DNA from: Campylobacter showae
GTDB lineage: Bacteria > Campylobacterota > Campylobacteria > Campylobacterales > Campylobacteraceae
Length of the DNA stretch: 64,000 nt
Assembly: GCF_900699785.1 (NCBI RefSeq)
Contig: NZ_LR535679.1
Location: 434,001-498,000 of the forward strand
Direction: 5' to 3'
The notes beneath the pieces were generated by a model. The model was not told the DNA's origin and searched no databases. It saw nothing but the letters and a program-made list of their open reading frames with translations. Below are positions 39,854 through 49,039 of this stretch, one piece after another. Position numbers and translations under genes: made by a program. How positions within the stretch are numbered: the stretch's first letter is position 1; every line of letters starts with the position of its first letter.

Positions 39854-40666
39854 ATGCGTTTTAAATTTAGCAAAAACCCGCTTTTAGCTCTTTGCCTAAC
39901 GGCCGGCTACGTTTTATGCGCTAGCGCGGCGGATAAAGAGGCGATGACACAAGAGCAAAAAGAATCATACAGTATCGGAATTTCAACCGGAACCTATATC
40001 TCCGCACAACTAAAAAAACAAGAAAGCCTAGGCGTTAAATTTGACGGCAAGGCTCTTTTAGACGGCTTTACCGACGCCTTTAAAAAAGAACAAAAACTAA
40101 CCGACGAAGAGATCATCTCTCTACTAAACCAAAGAGACGAAAAACTAAATAAGCTAACCCAAGACGCGCTAAAAAAAGCGCTTGAAAAAAATTTAAAAGA
40201 GGGCGAAGAATTTATGGCGAAAAACGCCAAAAATAAAAAGGTCAAAACGACTAAATCAGGGCTTCAGTACGAAGTCATGGCCGTCGGCGACGGCGATAAG
40301 CCAAGACCCGAGAGCGTCGTGGCGCTAAACTACAAAGCCTACCTCATAAACGGCAAAGTTTTTGACGATACGTACTCTAGAAACGAGCCTGCGATCCTTT
40401 CTATGGTAAATTTAATAGACGGCCTACAAGAGGGCCTCATGATGATGAACGGTAACTCAAAATATAAATTCGTAATCCCGTCTCGCCTGGCTTACGGAGA
40501 CGAGGGTGCAGACGAGATACCGGGCGGCTCGACGCTGATTTTTGAAGTCGAGCTAGTAAAGGCTCTAAAGCCTAGCGAACTAGCCGGCGCAGCCAAAAAA
40601 CTAAGCGAAACTCAGCCGCGAAATTTCCATGGCGCGCATAGCCACGGAAGTAGCGTTGGTAGATAA
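39854..40666 (+). CDS. mccB: MccB, periplasmic FKBP-type peptidyl-prolyl isomerase
   Basis: A 270-residue foldase with a signal peptide (residues 1-26), an N-terminal FkpA/Mip-like dimerisation helix region (about 30-125) and an FKBP domain (about 130-238; DDTYSRNEPAILSM, VIPSRLAYGDEGADEIPGG). It ends in a short His-rich tail (NFHGAHSHGSS) that could bind metal. It follows mccA by 54 bases. By gene order it matches MccB of W. succinogenes and presumably helps fold MccA. Confidence 0.88.
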   Translation: MRFKFSKNPLLALCLTAGYVLCASAADKEAMTQEQKESYSIGISTGTYISAQLKKQESLGVKFDGKALLDGFTDAFKKEQKLTDEEIISLLNQRDEKLNKLTQDALKKALEKNLKEGEEFMAKNAKNKKVKTTKSGLQYEVMAVGDGDKPRPESVVALNYKAYLINGKVFDDTYSRNEPAILSMVNLIDGLQEGLMMMNGNSKYKFVIPSRLAYGDEGADEIPGGSTLIFEVELVKALKPSELAGAAKKLSETQPRNFHGAHSHGSSVGR

Positions 40667-40702
40667 ATTTAGGATATTTAATCCATACGGATGGAGAAGA
40701 AT

Positions 40703-41386
40703 ATGAAAGAGCAAAATACAAGAAGGACGTTTTTTAAGTTCCTTGCTTCGGGCGCGGCGGTTGCGGGTGCGACTAGCGTACTGGGCAAGAGTATAAATTT
40801 AGACGCCCAAACGGAAAACGGCAAAAAGCCGCACTACGGCATGATCTTCGATCAGAACAAATGCGTCGGCTGTACCGATTGCGAGGTCGCCTGTCAAAAG
40901 GTAAATTTGGTCCCAAAAGGCCAAATGAGGCTTTTTATCCAGGATAAAACAGATCCGCTAAATTTGAAAGAAAAGCGCTACGTCAGGGTTTCCTGCCAGC
41001 AGTGCGAGGATGCGCCGTGCGTGACCGTATGTCCGACAAAAGCCTGTCACAAGGATGAAAAAACCGGCGTCACGACGATGAACACCGATGATTGCATCGC
41101 CTGTAAATACTGCATCGTAGCCTGTCCTTACGACGTGCGCTTCATAAACCACGAAACAAGAGCCGCAGAGAGTTGCAACTTCTGCTTGGATACGAATTTA
41201 AAAGACGGCCGCGAGCCAGCCTGCATCGAGGCGTGCAGATACGAGGCGATCGTGTTCGGCGATCTAAACGACGAAGAGTCGCACATCAGCCAGCTACTTC
41301 GCGTAAAAGACAGCCTGCGCATGCATCCTGAGTGCGGCACGAAGCCGAGCCTGCGCTATATTCCTGCGGTAAAACTAGGAGTGTGA
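40703..41386 (+). CDS. mccC: MccC, NrfC-like four-cluster [4Fe-4S] ferredoxin subunit
   Basis: Periplasmic electron-transfer subunit with a twin-arginine signal (NTRRTFFKFLASGAAVAG) and four cysteine groups for [4Fe-4S] clusters: CVGCTDCEVAC, CQQCEDAPCVTVC, CIACKYCIVAC, and CNFCLD with CIEAC. It should pass electrons from the quinol dehydrogenase MccD to MccA. The ATG at 40703 has GGAG six bases upstream; an ATG four codons earlier overlaps that site. It ends one base before the mccD start codon. Confidence 0.9.
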   Translation: MKEQNTRRTFFKFLASGAAVAGATSVLGKSINLDAQTENGKKPHYGMIFDQNKCVGCTDCEVACQKVNLVPKGQMRLFIQDKTDPLNLKEKRYVRVSCQQCEDAPCVTVCPTKACHKDEKTGVTTMNTDDCIACKYCIVACPYDVRFINHETRAAESCNFCLDTNLKDGREPACIEACRYEAIVFGDLNDEESHISQLLRVKDSLRMHPECGTKPSLRYIPAVKLGV

Positions 41387-41387
41387 T

Positions 41388-42359
41388 ATGAACGGAGCTA
41401 TAAATTTCACTGCGACCTTCTCGCACGGCGTGGAGTGGGGCTGGCCGATTGCGGTTTATCTTTTGCTAGCGGGTATGAGCGGCGGCGCGTTAGTAGTCGC
41501 GATCCTCGTTAGATTTTATAAAAAACAGACCGAAAGCACGCCGCTGTTTAAGGCTGCGTCGCTGCTATCTTTCGTAGCGATCTTACTCGGTATGGTTTGC
41601 CTGGTAGCCGATTTAGAGCGACCGCTTCTTTTTTGGAAAATTTTGATTAATTATAACTTCACCTCGGTTATGTCCGTGGGCGTGGCGGCGCTTTGCGTCT
41701 ATATCCCGCTTAGCTTCGTTGCCTGCCTTTATGCGTTTAAAGCTGATCTTAGCGGATTTTTATCGCACAGACTTACTTTTTTAAAAGGGCTTTTCACGCT
41801 GGTAATGAAAATTTTAAACGCGCTTCGCCCGCTGCTTCTTGCGCTTACTCTTGTTTTTGCGGTCGCGATATGTGCCTATACGGGCTTTTTGATCTCGGTT
41901 TTGGTTAGATTTCCTATCCTTAATACCGCCGTTTTACCTGCGCTTTTCGTGGCGTCGGGCTTATCGGCGGGTATCGCGGGCTCAAGCCTAATAGCCGCGC
42001 TTTTCTTTAAAGCGGATCCTCACGGCAGCGATCTAAAAACCTTACACGCGGTCGAGTGGCCGGTTTTAGCGATGGAAATTTTACTAATCGGCATGATTTT
42101 CGTCTCGCTCATCACCGGAAGCGACGTGCAAAAAGCCGCGAGCGTCGCCTTTAGCGAGGGCATTTATGCTCAGCTATTTTGGCTAGGCGTCGTAGGCGTA
42201 GGATTTTGCGTACCGCTAGTTTTAAATTTCGCACTGGGCAAAAAGATCGCTCACACCGCATTTGCGTTCTACGTTAGCGCGCTTGCTAGCGTGGTCGGAG
42301 TATTACTTCTTAGAATGTTTATACTATACGCAGGTCAAACTTACGATATAATAATGTAA
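41388..42359 (+). CDS. mccD: MccD, NrfD/PsrC-family quinol dehydrogenase membrane subunit
   Basis: A 323-residue protein with about eight to nine TM segments and the NrfD family N-terminus (WGWPIAVYLLLAGMSGGA). It oxidises menaquinol (8-methylmenaquinol is implicated in Wolinella) and delivers electrons to MccC. It lies directly after mccC, the arrangement seen in Nrf, Psr and Mcc systems. Confidence 0.9.
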   Translation: MNGAINFTATFSHGVEWGWPIAVYLLLAGMSGGALVVAILVRFYKKQTESTPLFKAASLLSFVAILLGMVCLVADLERPLLFWKILINYNFTSVMSVGVAALCVYIPLSFVACLYAFKADLSGFLSHRLTFLKGLFTLVMKILNALRPLLLALTLVFAVAICAYTGFLISVLVRFPILNTAVLPALFVASGLSAGIAGSSLIAALFFKADPHGSDLKTLHAVEWPVLAMEILLIGMIFVSLITGSDVQKAASVAFSEGIYAQLFWLGVVGVGFCVPLVLNFALGKKIAHTAFAFYVSALASVVGVLLLRMFILYAGQTYDIIM

Positions 42360-42379
42360 AAAATTCGAAAGAGGCGATT

Positions 42380-45076
42380 TTGGGCGTAAATTTATTTAGA
42401 TTTTTCACTTCTTACAAATTTGCGCTCTGCCTCCTCTTTATCCTTGCCGCGGGTGCCGGCGTCGCAACCTTTTTAGAAAGCATTTACGATACGCAAACGG
42501 CTAAAATTTTAGTCTATGAGGCGCGCTGGTACGAGTGCGTCATGAGCGCGCTTGCGCTTTGCCTGCTCGCTATCATCGTAAAAACCAAAATGTGGCGCCG
42601 CTTCGGTTCATTCGTCCTTCACGCGGCATTTATCGTTATCTTTATCGGCGCGGCGCTGACGCGTTATCTGGGAGCCGAGGGCGTGCTGCACGTAAGAGCG
42701 GGCGAGAGCGAAAACGAGATGGTGAGCGTCAAGCCGTTTTTGCAAATACGCACAAAAGACGCATTTTTCGAGTATCCGCTAAATTTATCCCAAATCGGCG
42801 ATAATAATTTTAGCTTCACGCAAACCATAAACTCAAAAAATTTCACCGTCAAATTTGACTCCTATAAAGCCGCTCCCAAAGGCGAGCGAGGCACTCTCGT
42901 AGTAAAAGCGGGCTTTGAAGGACAGCGCGAACAAACAGCCAAAATCCACGGCGGCGTAGGCTGGCTGGGCGAGCCTAGTATGCTAAATTTTGACGGCGAG
43001 GAGATAATGCTAACTTGGGGCTCAAAGCTAGTTAGCTTGCCCTTTTCGATAAAGCTTATTAAATTTGAGCTTGAGCGCTACCCAGGCTCTCAAAGCCCGT
43101 CCTCATACTCTAGCGAAGTAGAGGCACTTTCTGACGCGGGCGAGGTTTTAACGAGATATAAAATTTACATGAATCATCCGCTAAATTTGCAAGGTTTTAA
43201 GCTCTTTCAGTCATCCTACGACGCGGACGAGCAAGGCACGGTGCTAGAGGTCAATCGCGATCCGGGCAAAATCCCGACCTACATCGGATATTTCTTGCTT
43301 TGCGTCGGAGTCATCGGCAACTTTTTTACTAAAAACAGCCGATTTTTAAAGCTTATAAATTTCATCAAAAACAGTAGATTTTCGCTCGTTGCGGCATTTA
43401 TCGCGATTGGTTTTTTAAATTTTAACGCAAACGCGGCCGAGCAAAACGAGAGCGAGATTTTAAAAACTTTCGCCGCAAACACCGCCGCTCACGCTAACGG
43501 CGAATTTGCAAAGCTTCTCGTGCAAGACTACGCGGGCAGGATAAAGCCGCTTAGCACCGAAGCGGGCGAGATCGTAAATAAAATTTCCGGTACAGACTCG
43601 CTTTACGGTCTAAGTGCCGAACAAATCGTGCTTGGGATGAATCTAAATCCCGCGCTGTGGCAAGAGATAAAAATCGTCAAGATAAAAAACGGTGAGATAA
43701 AAAAAATGCTAAATTTGAGCGGAGATTATGCGAGCTTTAGGGATGCGTTTGATGCAAACGGCGAGTATAGACTGGCCGCACAGGTCGAAGCCGCGAACGA
43801 AAAACCTCTATCAAAACGAGGCACGCTCGATAACGACCTCATCAAATTTGACGAGCGACTAAACATCGCGTATCTCACGTTTAAGGGCACGTTTTTTAAA
43901 TTTATCCCGGTAGCAAACGACCCGCAAAATGCCTGGCTCTCGCCAAACGACGCCTTTAACGACGAGCGAGTCGCTCTAGACGCAAAAAACATGCTAAACG
44001 ACTACCTCATAGGCCTACAAGAAGGTATCGCGGATAATAACTGGAGAAAGGCCGACTCCGCGCTAGCTGTGCTAAGAAACTATCAGCGCACGGCTTCGGC
44101 GGAAATTTTACCTAGCGTTAGCAGAGTCGATGCCGAGGTATTTTATAACCGCGCTTCGGTGTTTAAAAAGCTCGTTTATTTCTACTGGATTTTGGGCTTT
44201 GCCGCGCTTTTACTCGGGCTTGCTTCGGTGTTTTTATCAAAACGGATTTTGCTGCTTGAGCGAGCTATTTTAGCGGCGTTCGCGCTCGGTTTTGCGGTGC
44301 ATACGGCCGCCTTGGCGCTACGCTGGTACGTCTCGGGGCACGCACCCTGGAGCGACTCGTACGAATCAATGATCTATATCGGGTGGTCGGGAGCGCTAGC
44401 AGGGATGATATTTTTTAGGCGTTCGCTACTTGCGCTTGCGGCGGCGGCGCTACTAGCCGGCATCGTGATGCTGGTAGCTCACATGAGCTTCGTAAATCCG
44501 CAGATAACGAATTTAGTCCCGGTGCTAAAGTCGTATTGGCTCAGTATCCACGTCTCGGTCATCACGGCTAGCTACGGATTTTTGGGACTTGGCTGCGTGC
44601 TTGGGCTGATCGCGCTAGGACTCATGGCGTTTAAAAACAAAGCCAACGAAACGCGCCTAAACGAGCAGATCAGATATATCGCGGCGATCGATGAAGCAAG
44701 CCTGATTATCGGCATTTGCCTACTGACGGTGGGGAATTTCTTCGGCGGGATCTGGGCGAACGAGAGCTGGGGTCGCTACTGGGGCTGGGATAGCAAGGAG
44801 ACGTGGTCGTACGTATCGATCCTAGTTTACGCGATCGCGCTGCACCTGCGCTTTATCCCTAAGCTAAATTCGCTCTACGTATTTTTGATCGCATCGGTGT
44901 TTTCTTACGCTTCGATCGCGATGACTTATTTTGGCGTAAATTTTTACCTAACGGGCATGCACTCTTACGCCAGCGGAGATTTGCCGCCGGTGCACATTAG
45001 CGTCTATATCGCGCTTGGCTGCATGCTTTTGATAACCGCGCTAGCCTTTAGAGGGCGCGACGTAAAAACGATTTAA
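42380..45076 (+). CDS. ccsA1: CcsBA-type cytochrome c haem lyase (CcsA1-like)
   Basis: An 898-residue fusion of ResB/CcsB (N-terminal half) and CcsA (C-terminal half). The haem-handling WWD region reads WGRYWGWDSKETWSY (near residue 800). Conserved external histidines occur in the CcsA half (ALRWYVSGHAPWSDSYES, TGMHSYASG). In W. succinogenes CcsA1 is dedicated to attaching haem to the CX15CH site of MccA. The presence of that site in mccA here and this gene's location in the operon support the same role. Start is TTG at 42380 after GAAAGAGG. Confidence 0.88.
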   Translation: MGVNLFRFFTSYKFALCLLFILAAGAGVATFLESIYDTQTAKILVYEARWYECVMSALALCLLAIIVKTKMWRRFGSFVLHAAFIVIFIGAALTRYLGAEGVLHVRAGESENEMVSVKPFLQIRTKDAFFEYPLNLSQIGDNNFSFTQTINSKNFTVKFDSYKAAPKGERGTLVVKAGFEGQREQTAKIHGGVGWLGEPSMLNFDGEEIMLTWGSKLVSLPFSIKLIKFELERYPGSQSPSSYSSEVEALSDAGEVLTRYKIYMNHPLNLQGFKLFQSSYDADEQGTVLEVNRDPGKIPTYIGYFLLCVGVIGNFFTKNSRFLKLINFIKNSRFSLVAAFIAIGFLNFNANAAEQNESEILKTFAANTAAHANGEFAKLLVQDYAGRIKPLSTEAGEIVNKISGTDSLYGLSAEQIVLGMNLNPALWQEIKIVKIKNGEIKKMLNLSGDYASFRDAFDANGEYRLAAQVEAANEKPLSKRGTLDNDLIKFDERLNIAYLTFKGTFFKFIPVANDPQNAWLSPNDAFNDERVALDAKNMLNDYLIGLQEGIADNNWRKADSALAVLRNYQRTASAEILPSVSRVDAEVFYNRASVFKKLVYFYWILGFAALLLGLASVFLSKRILLLERAILAAFALGFAVHTAALALRWYVSGHAPWSDSYESMIYIGWSGALAGMIFFRRSLLALAAAALLAGIVMLVAHMSFVNPQITNLVPVLKSYWLSIHVSVITASYGFLGLGCVLGLIALGLMAFKNKANETRLNEQIRYIAAIDEASLIIGICLLTVGNFFGGIWANESWGRYWGWDSKETWSYVSILVYAIALHLRFIPKLNSLYVFLIASVFSYASIAMTYFGVNFYLTGMHSYASGDLPPVHISVYIALGCMLLITALAFRGRDVKTI

Positions 45077-45087
45077 AAGGAGAAAAA

Positions 45088-45933
45088 ATGTATAAAAAAC
45101 TACTACTGGCGGCGGTTTTATGCGCTAGCGCAAACGCGGGCTTTATCCAAGAAGGCATGCAAGCCCAGCAAAGCGGCGACCATAAAAAGCTGATAGAAAT
45201 CTACAAAAAAGCCTGCCACGAGGAAAACAAGGCCTCGGGCTGCTACAACCTTGCCGTGGTGTATTTTGAAGGCACGGGCGGTGTGGAGAAAAATTACGAA
45301 AAGGCGATAAATTTATACCAAAAAGCTTGCAATGCCAAATTTGCGCTTGCTTGCAACAACCTAGGCTACATCTACGAAAGCGGCAACGGCGCGACTCAGG
45401 ACTTTGCTAAAGCCGCCGCTTACTACGAAAAAGCCTGCCAAGATGACGAGGGCTGCACCGCACTAGGACTTCTTTATGCAAACGGCGCAGGCGTCAAAAC
45501 CGATATCAAAAAAGCCATCTCGCTCTATACCAAAGCCTGCAACTACGGCGATATGATGGGGTGCAATAACCTAGGCTACTTGCACCTTGAGGGCATGGGC
45601 GTAGAAAAAGACTACGCTAAAGCAAAATCATTTTATGAAAAGGCATGCGCTGGCGGCGTCGGCATCGGCTGCGACAACCTCGGCTTTTTGTATGCATTCG
45701 GTCAAGGCACGGAGCAAGACTATGCCAAAGCTAAAGAATTTTACGAAAAATCATGCAACCTAAACTACGACAAAGGCTGCAACAACCTAGCCATAATGTA
45801 CGCCGAGGGCAAAGGCGTCGCGGCCGACACCATCAAGGCCAAAGAGCTCTTTGACAAAAGCTGCGCAAAGGGTCTAAAAGTCGCGTGCGAGAATGCAGAG
45901 TTTTTAAAACCGGAAACAAATAAAACTAAATAA
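45088..45933 (+). CDS. Secreted Sel1-like repeat (Hcp-type) protein
   Basis: A 281-residue periplasmic protein: signal peptide (1-18) then about seven Sel1-like repeats. Most repeats hold a Cys pair (for example NLYQKACNAKFALACNNLGY, FYEKSCNLNYDKGCNNLAI), as in Helicobacter cysteine-rich proteins where each pair forms a disulfide. It starts 11 bases after the haem lyase gene, so it belongs to the mcc operon. It probably scaffolds assembly of MccA or its maturation factors; no specific role can be read from the sequence. Confidence 0.82.
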   Translation: MYKKLLLAAVLCASANAGFIQEGMQAQQSGDHKKLIEIYKKACHEENKASGCYNLAVVYFEGTGGVEKNYEKAINLYQKACNAKFALACNNLGYIYESGNGATQDFAKAAAYYEKACQDDEGCTALGLLYANGAGVKTDIKKAISLYTKACNYGDMMGCNNLGYLHLEGMGVEKDYAKAKSFYEKACAGGVGIGCDNLGFLYAFGQGTEQDYAKAKEFYEKSCNLNYDKGCNNLAIMYAEGKGVAADTIKAKELFDKSCAKGLKVACENAEFLKPETNKTK

Positions 45934-45947
45934 TTTAAGGAGATAGT

Positions 45948-47084
45948 ATGATTTTACGTTCTATTTTGGGTTCGGCGCTGCTGGCGGCGCTAATGTTTGG
46001 CGCCGAAGCAAACGAGCAAGCAGGCAAGATGAAGCCGATGTTTCAAAGCGTGGATCCAAGCAAAGCTACGCTCGTAGGAAGCGGTGAGGATAAAGAGTAC
46101 TGCGCCGTTTGCGGAATGAATTTGGTTAAATTTTATAAAACAAACCACGTCTATAACGGCAAACAGGTAGCATCTCTGCACTGCTTATACGAGCTCACGG
46201 AAGGAAAAATCCCAAGCGACGCGCAGGTCGTAGATACGAAAAATCTAAATTTGATCGATGCAAATAAAGCCTTTTACGTCGTCGGTAGCAAGATCGGCGG
46301 CACGATGACTAGAAATAGCAAATACGCCTTCTCAACCGAGTCCGACGCAAAAGAGTTCCAAGCCGAAAACGGCGGCGAGATAATGGACTTTGCCAAAGCA
46401 TACGAGATCGCGGGACAGGACTTTGAGGGCGATAACAAGATGATCAAAGCTAAACGCGAGGGCGGCGTTTACGCACACGGTAAGGAATTTTACGAAGCAA
46501 ACTGCGAGAAAACCGATCCAAAAAGCTTTAAAGCTATCTCCGAGCTAAAAGCCCATCTCAAAAAGACATGCGACCAAAAGGGCGCTAGCAAAGCCCATGA
46601 ATACGACAAACACCTGCAAGCCGCGGCTTTGTATCTATGGGACGCTCCGGCAAATTTAGGCTCTAGCGATCAAGCCACAAAATCTAAGCAAAAAACGCAA
46701 AAAGCCGAGAGGATCGTCGTGCCAAAAGGCGCGCGCTGCCCCGTTTGCGGTATGCTAATCGGCAAAAACCCGCAGTGGGCGACGATGATGAAAACAAGCA
46801 AAGAGGAGCTTTACTTTGACGGCGTCAAGGATATGATGAAGTATTATTTCGAAAAAGGCAAAAAAGACGATCAAATTTACGTTAGCGACTACTACAAGCT
46901 AAACAAAATCGACGCTAGAACCGCCTACTACGTAACCGGCTCAAACGTACTCGGACCTATGGGCAACGAGCTCATACCGTTTGCCAGCGAAGAGGACGCT
47001 AAGACCTTCGCCAAAGACCACGGCGGCAAACAGATCGTCAAATTTGACGAGATAACTACGCTTTTGGTTGAGAGGTTGATGTGA
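45948..47084 (+). CDS. Double-domain NosL-like copper-binding protein
   Basis: A 378-residue exported protein (signal peptide about 1-20; Ala-rich, no lipobox Cys) with two NosL-like domains. Domain 1 (about 45-155) has CAVCGM (Cys52, Cys55, Met57). Domain 2 (about 258-375) has CPVCGM (Cys264, Cys267, Met269). Each continues with the NosL pattern ending in a GSxxxGxM...PF element. NosL delivers Cu(I) to nitrous oxide reductase, so a role supplying copper to MccA is likely. The linker (about 172-235) has a YEANC...ALYLWD pattern resembling a cytochrome c fold without CxxCH. Confidence 0.83.
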   Translation: MILRSILGSALLAALMFGAEANEQAGKMKPMFQSVDPSKATLVGSGEDKEYCAVCGMNLVKFYKTNHVYNGKQVASLHCLYELTEGKIPSDAQVVDTKNLNLIDANKAFYVVGSKIGGTMTRNSKYAFSTESDAKEFQAENGGEIMDFAKAYEIAGQDFEGDNKMIKAKREGGVYAHGKEFYEANCEKTDPKSFKAISELKAHLKKTCDQKGASKAHEYDKHLQAAALYLWDAPANLGSSDQATKSKQKTQKAERIVVPKGARCPVCGMLIGKNPQWATMMKTSKEELYFDGVKDMMKYYFEKGKKDDQIYVSDYYKLNKIDARTAYYVTGSNVLGPMGNELIPFASEEDAKTFAKDHGGKQIVKFDEITTLLVERLM

Positions 47085-47269
47085 GACTCATCTGCGTTTT
47101 AGCGGGCTTTTTCGCGATCCTTTACGTTTGTATCGGGGCGCATTATCTAGGCTTTGATAGAGTGGGCAAGGAGGCTCAGCTAAATTTGATCCAAAAATCC
47201 GTCAAAGACGCGCAAATTTCGACGAATTTTATTTCAAAAGAGTACGGGAAGTTTGTCTATGCCGAGTAA
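47081..47269 (+). CDS. Small single-pass membrane protein in the mcc operon
   Basis: A 62-residue protein with one hydrophobic helix (residues 2-24, LICVLAGFFAILYVCIGAHYLGF, abbreviated here by position) and a short periplasmic tail. Start GTG overlaps the preceding stop, and its end overlaps the ABC permease gene, so it is translationally coupled on both sides. No known family recognised. The coupling argues it is a real gene, perhaps a small subunit of the transporter. Confidence 0.7.
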   Translation: MRLICVLAGFFAILYVCIGAHYLGFDRVGKEAQLNLIQKSVKDAQISTNFISKEYGKFVYAE

Positions 47270-48368
47270 AAATTTTATCGATTACGCAGTTACGCTGCTC
47301 TATAAAGACCGCGCCGATCACGCTTTTAGCTTTTTTATCTTCGCTTTTATCGTGTTTATCTTAAGCGCGGTTCTTTTCGTCTCAAGCTCCATCCAAAGCG
47401 ACCTTACGAATTTGACCCGCTCAAAGCCCGAAGTCGTCGTCGAAGCTCTGCGCGCGGGCAAACGCGACTTGATGCACGACGGCTACATCTACGACATCTC
47501 AAAGATCGCGGGCGTAGCTAGCGTAGAGGGCGCAGTCGAGGGAGAGTATTATTTCGCGCAAAAAAGAGTCTGGTTTCACATCGTCGGCGACGAAGATTTG
47601 GACGAAAACGAGATGATCGTGGGCGAAGGCGTGAAAAAAGAGATGGCGGAGCTTTATTACGAGGACGTTTTTAACTTTTTAACCGAAGAAAAAATGATCC
47701 CGATAAAGATCAACAAAATAGCGCCGCATGAAACGGGTATCGTCTCAAACGACGTTATCTATATGAATCCCGCCACCGCGCGCGAAGTGCTAAGCCTTAA
47801 AGAGGGCGAATACACGAGGCTCTACGTCGAAGTACCAAACGTCAACGAGATCAGCGAAGTGGCGCTAAAGATCCAAAACGTATATCCAAACACCGAGGTT
47901 ACGAGCATCGAGGATGGCGTGGCCAAAATAAGGCACCTTTACTACTACAAAGGCGGCATTTTCATGGTGCTTTACGTCGTGGCGATGGTTTCGTTTTTCA
48001 TCCTGCTGAAAAATCAAATTTCGCTCGCTTACGGCGAAAAGAAAAAGGAGATCGCGATATTGCGCAGTATCGGCTTTAGCGTGAGAAATATCATCGCGCT
48101 TAAATTTATCCAAAACATCGTCGTTTCTTTTAGCGCCTATTTGCTAGGCGTCGCGGGAGCGTATCTCTACGTGTTTTTATTCGGCGCGCCGTTTTTACGC
48201 GATATATTTTTAGGCAGCGAGGTGGCGAATTTTACCGATTTCACGCCGATCATCGACTTTAATATGCTATTTTTGATCTTTGTTTTTAGCGTGATTCCGT
48301 TTTTGGCATTCGTCATCATCCCGTCGTGGCGCATAGCCGTTAGCGACATGAGCGAGGCGGTAAAATGA
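47259..48368 (+). CDS. FtsX/MacB-type ABC transporter permease
   Basis: A permease of about 369 residues: one N-terminal TM (about 22-44), a large periplasmic domain (about 45-225) and three C-terminal TMs (about 232-255, 283-310, 340-362), the FtsX/MacB/LolC layout. It pairs with the ATPase that starts 4 bases before its stop. Such transporters move lipoproteins or drive periplasmic events rather than import solutes. In context it could extract or activate the copper chaperones. ATG at 47259 is preferred (GGGAAG seven bases upstream); a TTG two codons earlier is possible. Confidence 0.82.
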   Translation: MPSKNFIDYAVTLLYKDRADHAFSFFIFAFIVFILSAVLFVSSSIQSDLTNLTRSKPEVVVEALRAGKRDLMHDGYIYDISKIAGVASVEGAVEGEYYFAQKRVWFHIVGDEDLDENEMIVGEGVKKEMAELYYEDVFNFLTEEKMIPIKINKIAPHETGIVSNDVIYMNPATAREVLSLKEGEYTRLYVEVPNVNEISEVALKIQNVYPNTEVTSIEDGVAKIRHLYYYKGGIFMVLYVVAMVSFFILLKNQISLAYGEKKKEIAILRSIGFSVRNIIALKFIQNIVVSFSAYLLGVAGAYLYVFLFGAPFLRDIFLGSEVANFTDFTPIIDFNMLFLIFVFSVIPFLAFVIIPSWRIAVSDMSEAVK

Positions 48369-49039
48369 ACGCGATAGAAGTAAAAAATCTCTGTAAAATT
48401 TACAATCAAAACAAACCCAACGAATTTCACGCGCTAAAAAATATAAATTTGACGGTAAAAAGCGGCGATCTAGTCATCCTAAAAGGCGTCAGCGGTAGCG
48501 GCAAAAGCACGCTACTAGGAATACTCGGCGCACTTAGCAAACCAAGCAGCGGAGAAGCGCTGATCAACGGTCGTAACGTCTCAAAGCTACCCGACATCAT
48601 GAGCTCAAATTTTAGACATAGCGAGGTCGGGTTTATATTTCAGTCTTTTAACCTGATCGAGGGGCTTAGCGTCTATCAAAACGTACTAGCGCCGCTAAGC
48701 CTAACAAGCCTTAAAAAAGCCGAGCTAAATTCGCAAATCGATCGCGCGCTAAATCTCGCCAACATCGCGCACAAAAAAGATCAAATCATCTCAAAGCTAA
48801 GCGGCGGCGAGAAGCAGCGATGCGCGATAGCAAGGGCTCTAGCGATGGATCCTAGCGTCATACTAGCCGACGAACCGACGGCAAATTTGGACAAACAAAA
48901 CTCGCTCATCTTCACCCGAATGCTGAAAAAATTTAAAGAGCTAAAAAAGACCGTCGTCGTCGCCACGCACGACATTTTGTTTGACGATCTGGACTTCGTG
49001 GACGGCTACGTGAGGATGCAGGACGGAGAGATGCTGTGA
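48365..49039 (+). CDS. LolD/MacB-type ABC transporter ATPase
   Basis: A 224-residue ATPase: Walker A GVSGSGKSTL (about 41-50), Q-loop FIFQSFNLI, signature LSGGEKQRCAIARAL, Walker B VILADEPTANLD, switch His in VVATHD. It overlaps the permease gene upstream and the membrane-protein gene downstream by 4 bases each. Together with the permease it forms a complete exporter-type unit within the mcc operon. Confidence 0.9.
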   Translation: MNAIEVKNLCKIYNQNKPNEFHALKNINLTVKSGDLVILKGVSGSGKSTLLGILGALSKPSSGEALINGRNVSKLPDIMSSNFRHSEVGFIFQSFNLIEGLSVYQNVLAPLSLTSLKKAELNSQIDRALNLANIAHKKDQIISKLSGGEKQRCAIARALAMDPSVILADEPTANLDKQNSLIFTRMLKKFKELKKTVVVATHDILFDDLDFVDGYVRMQDGEML

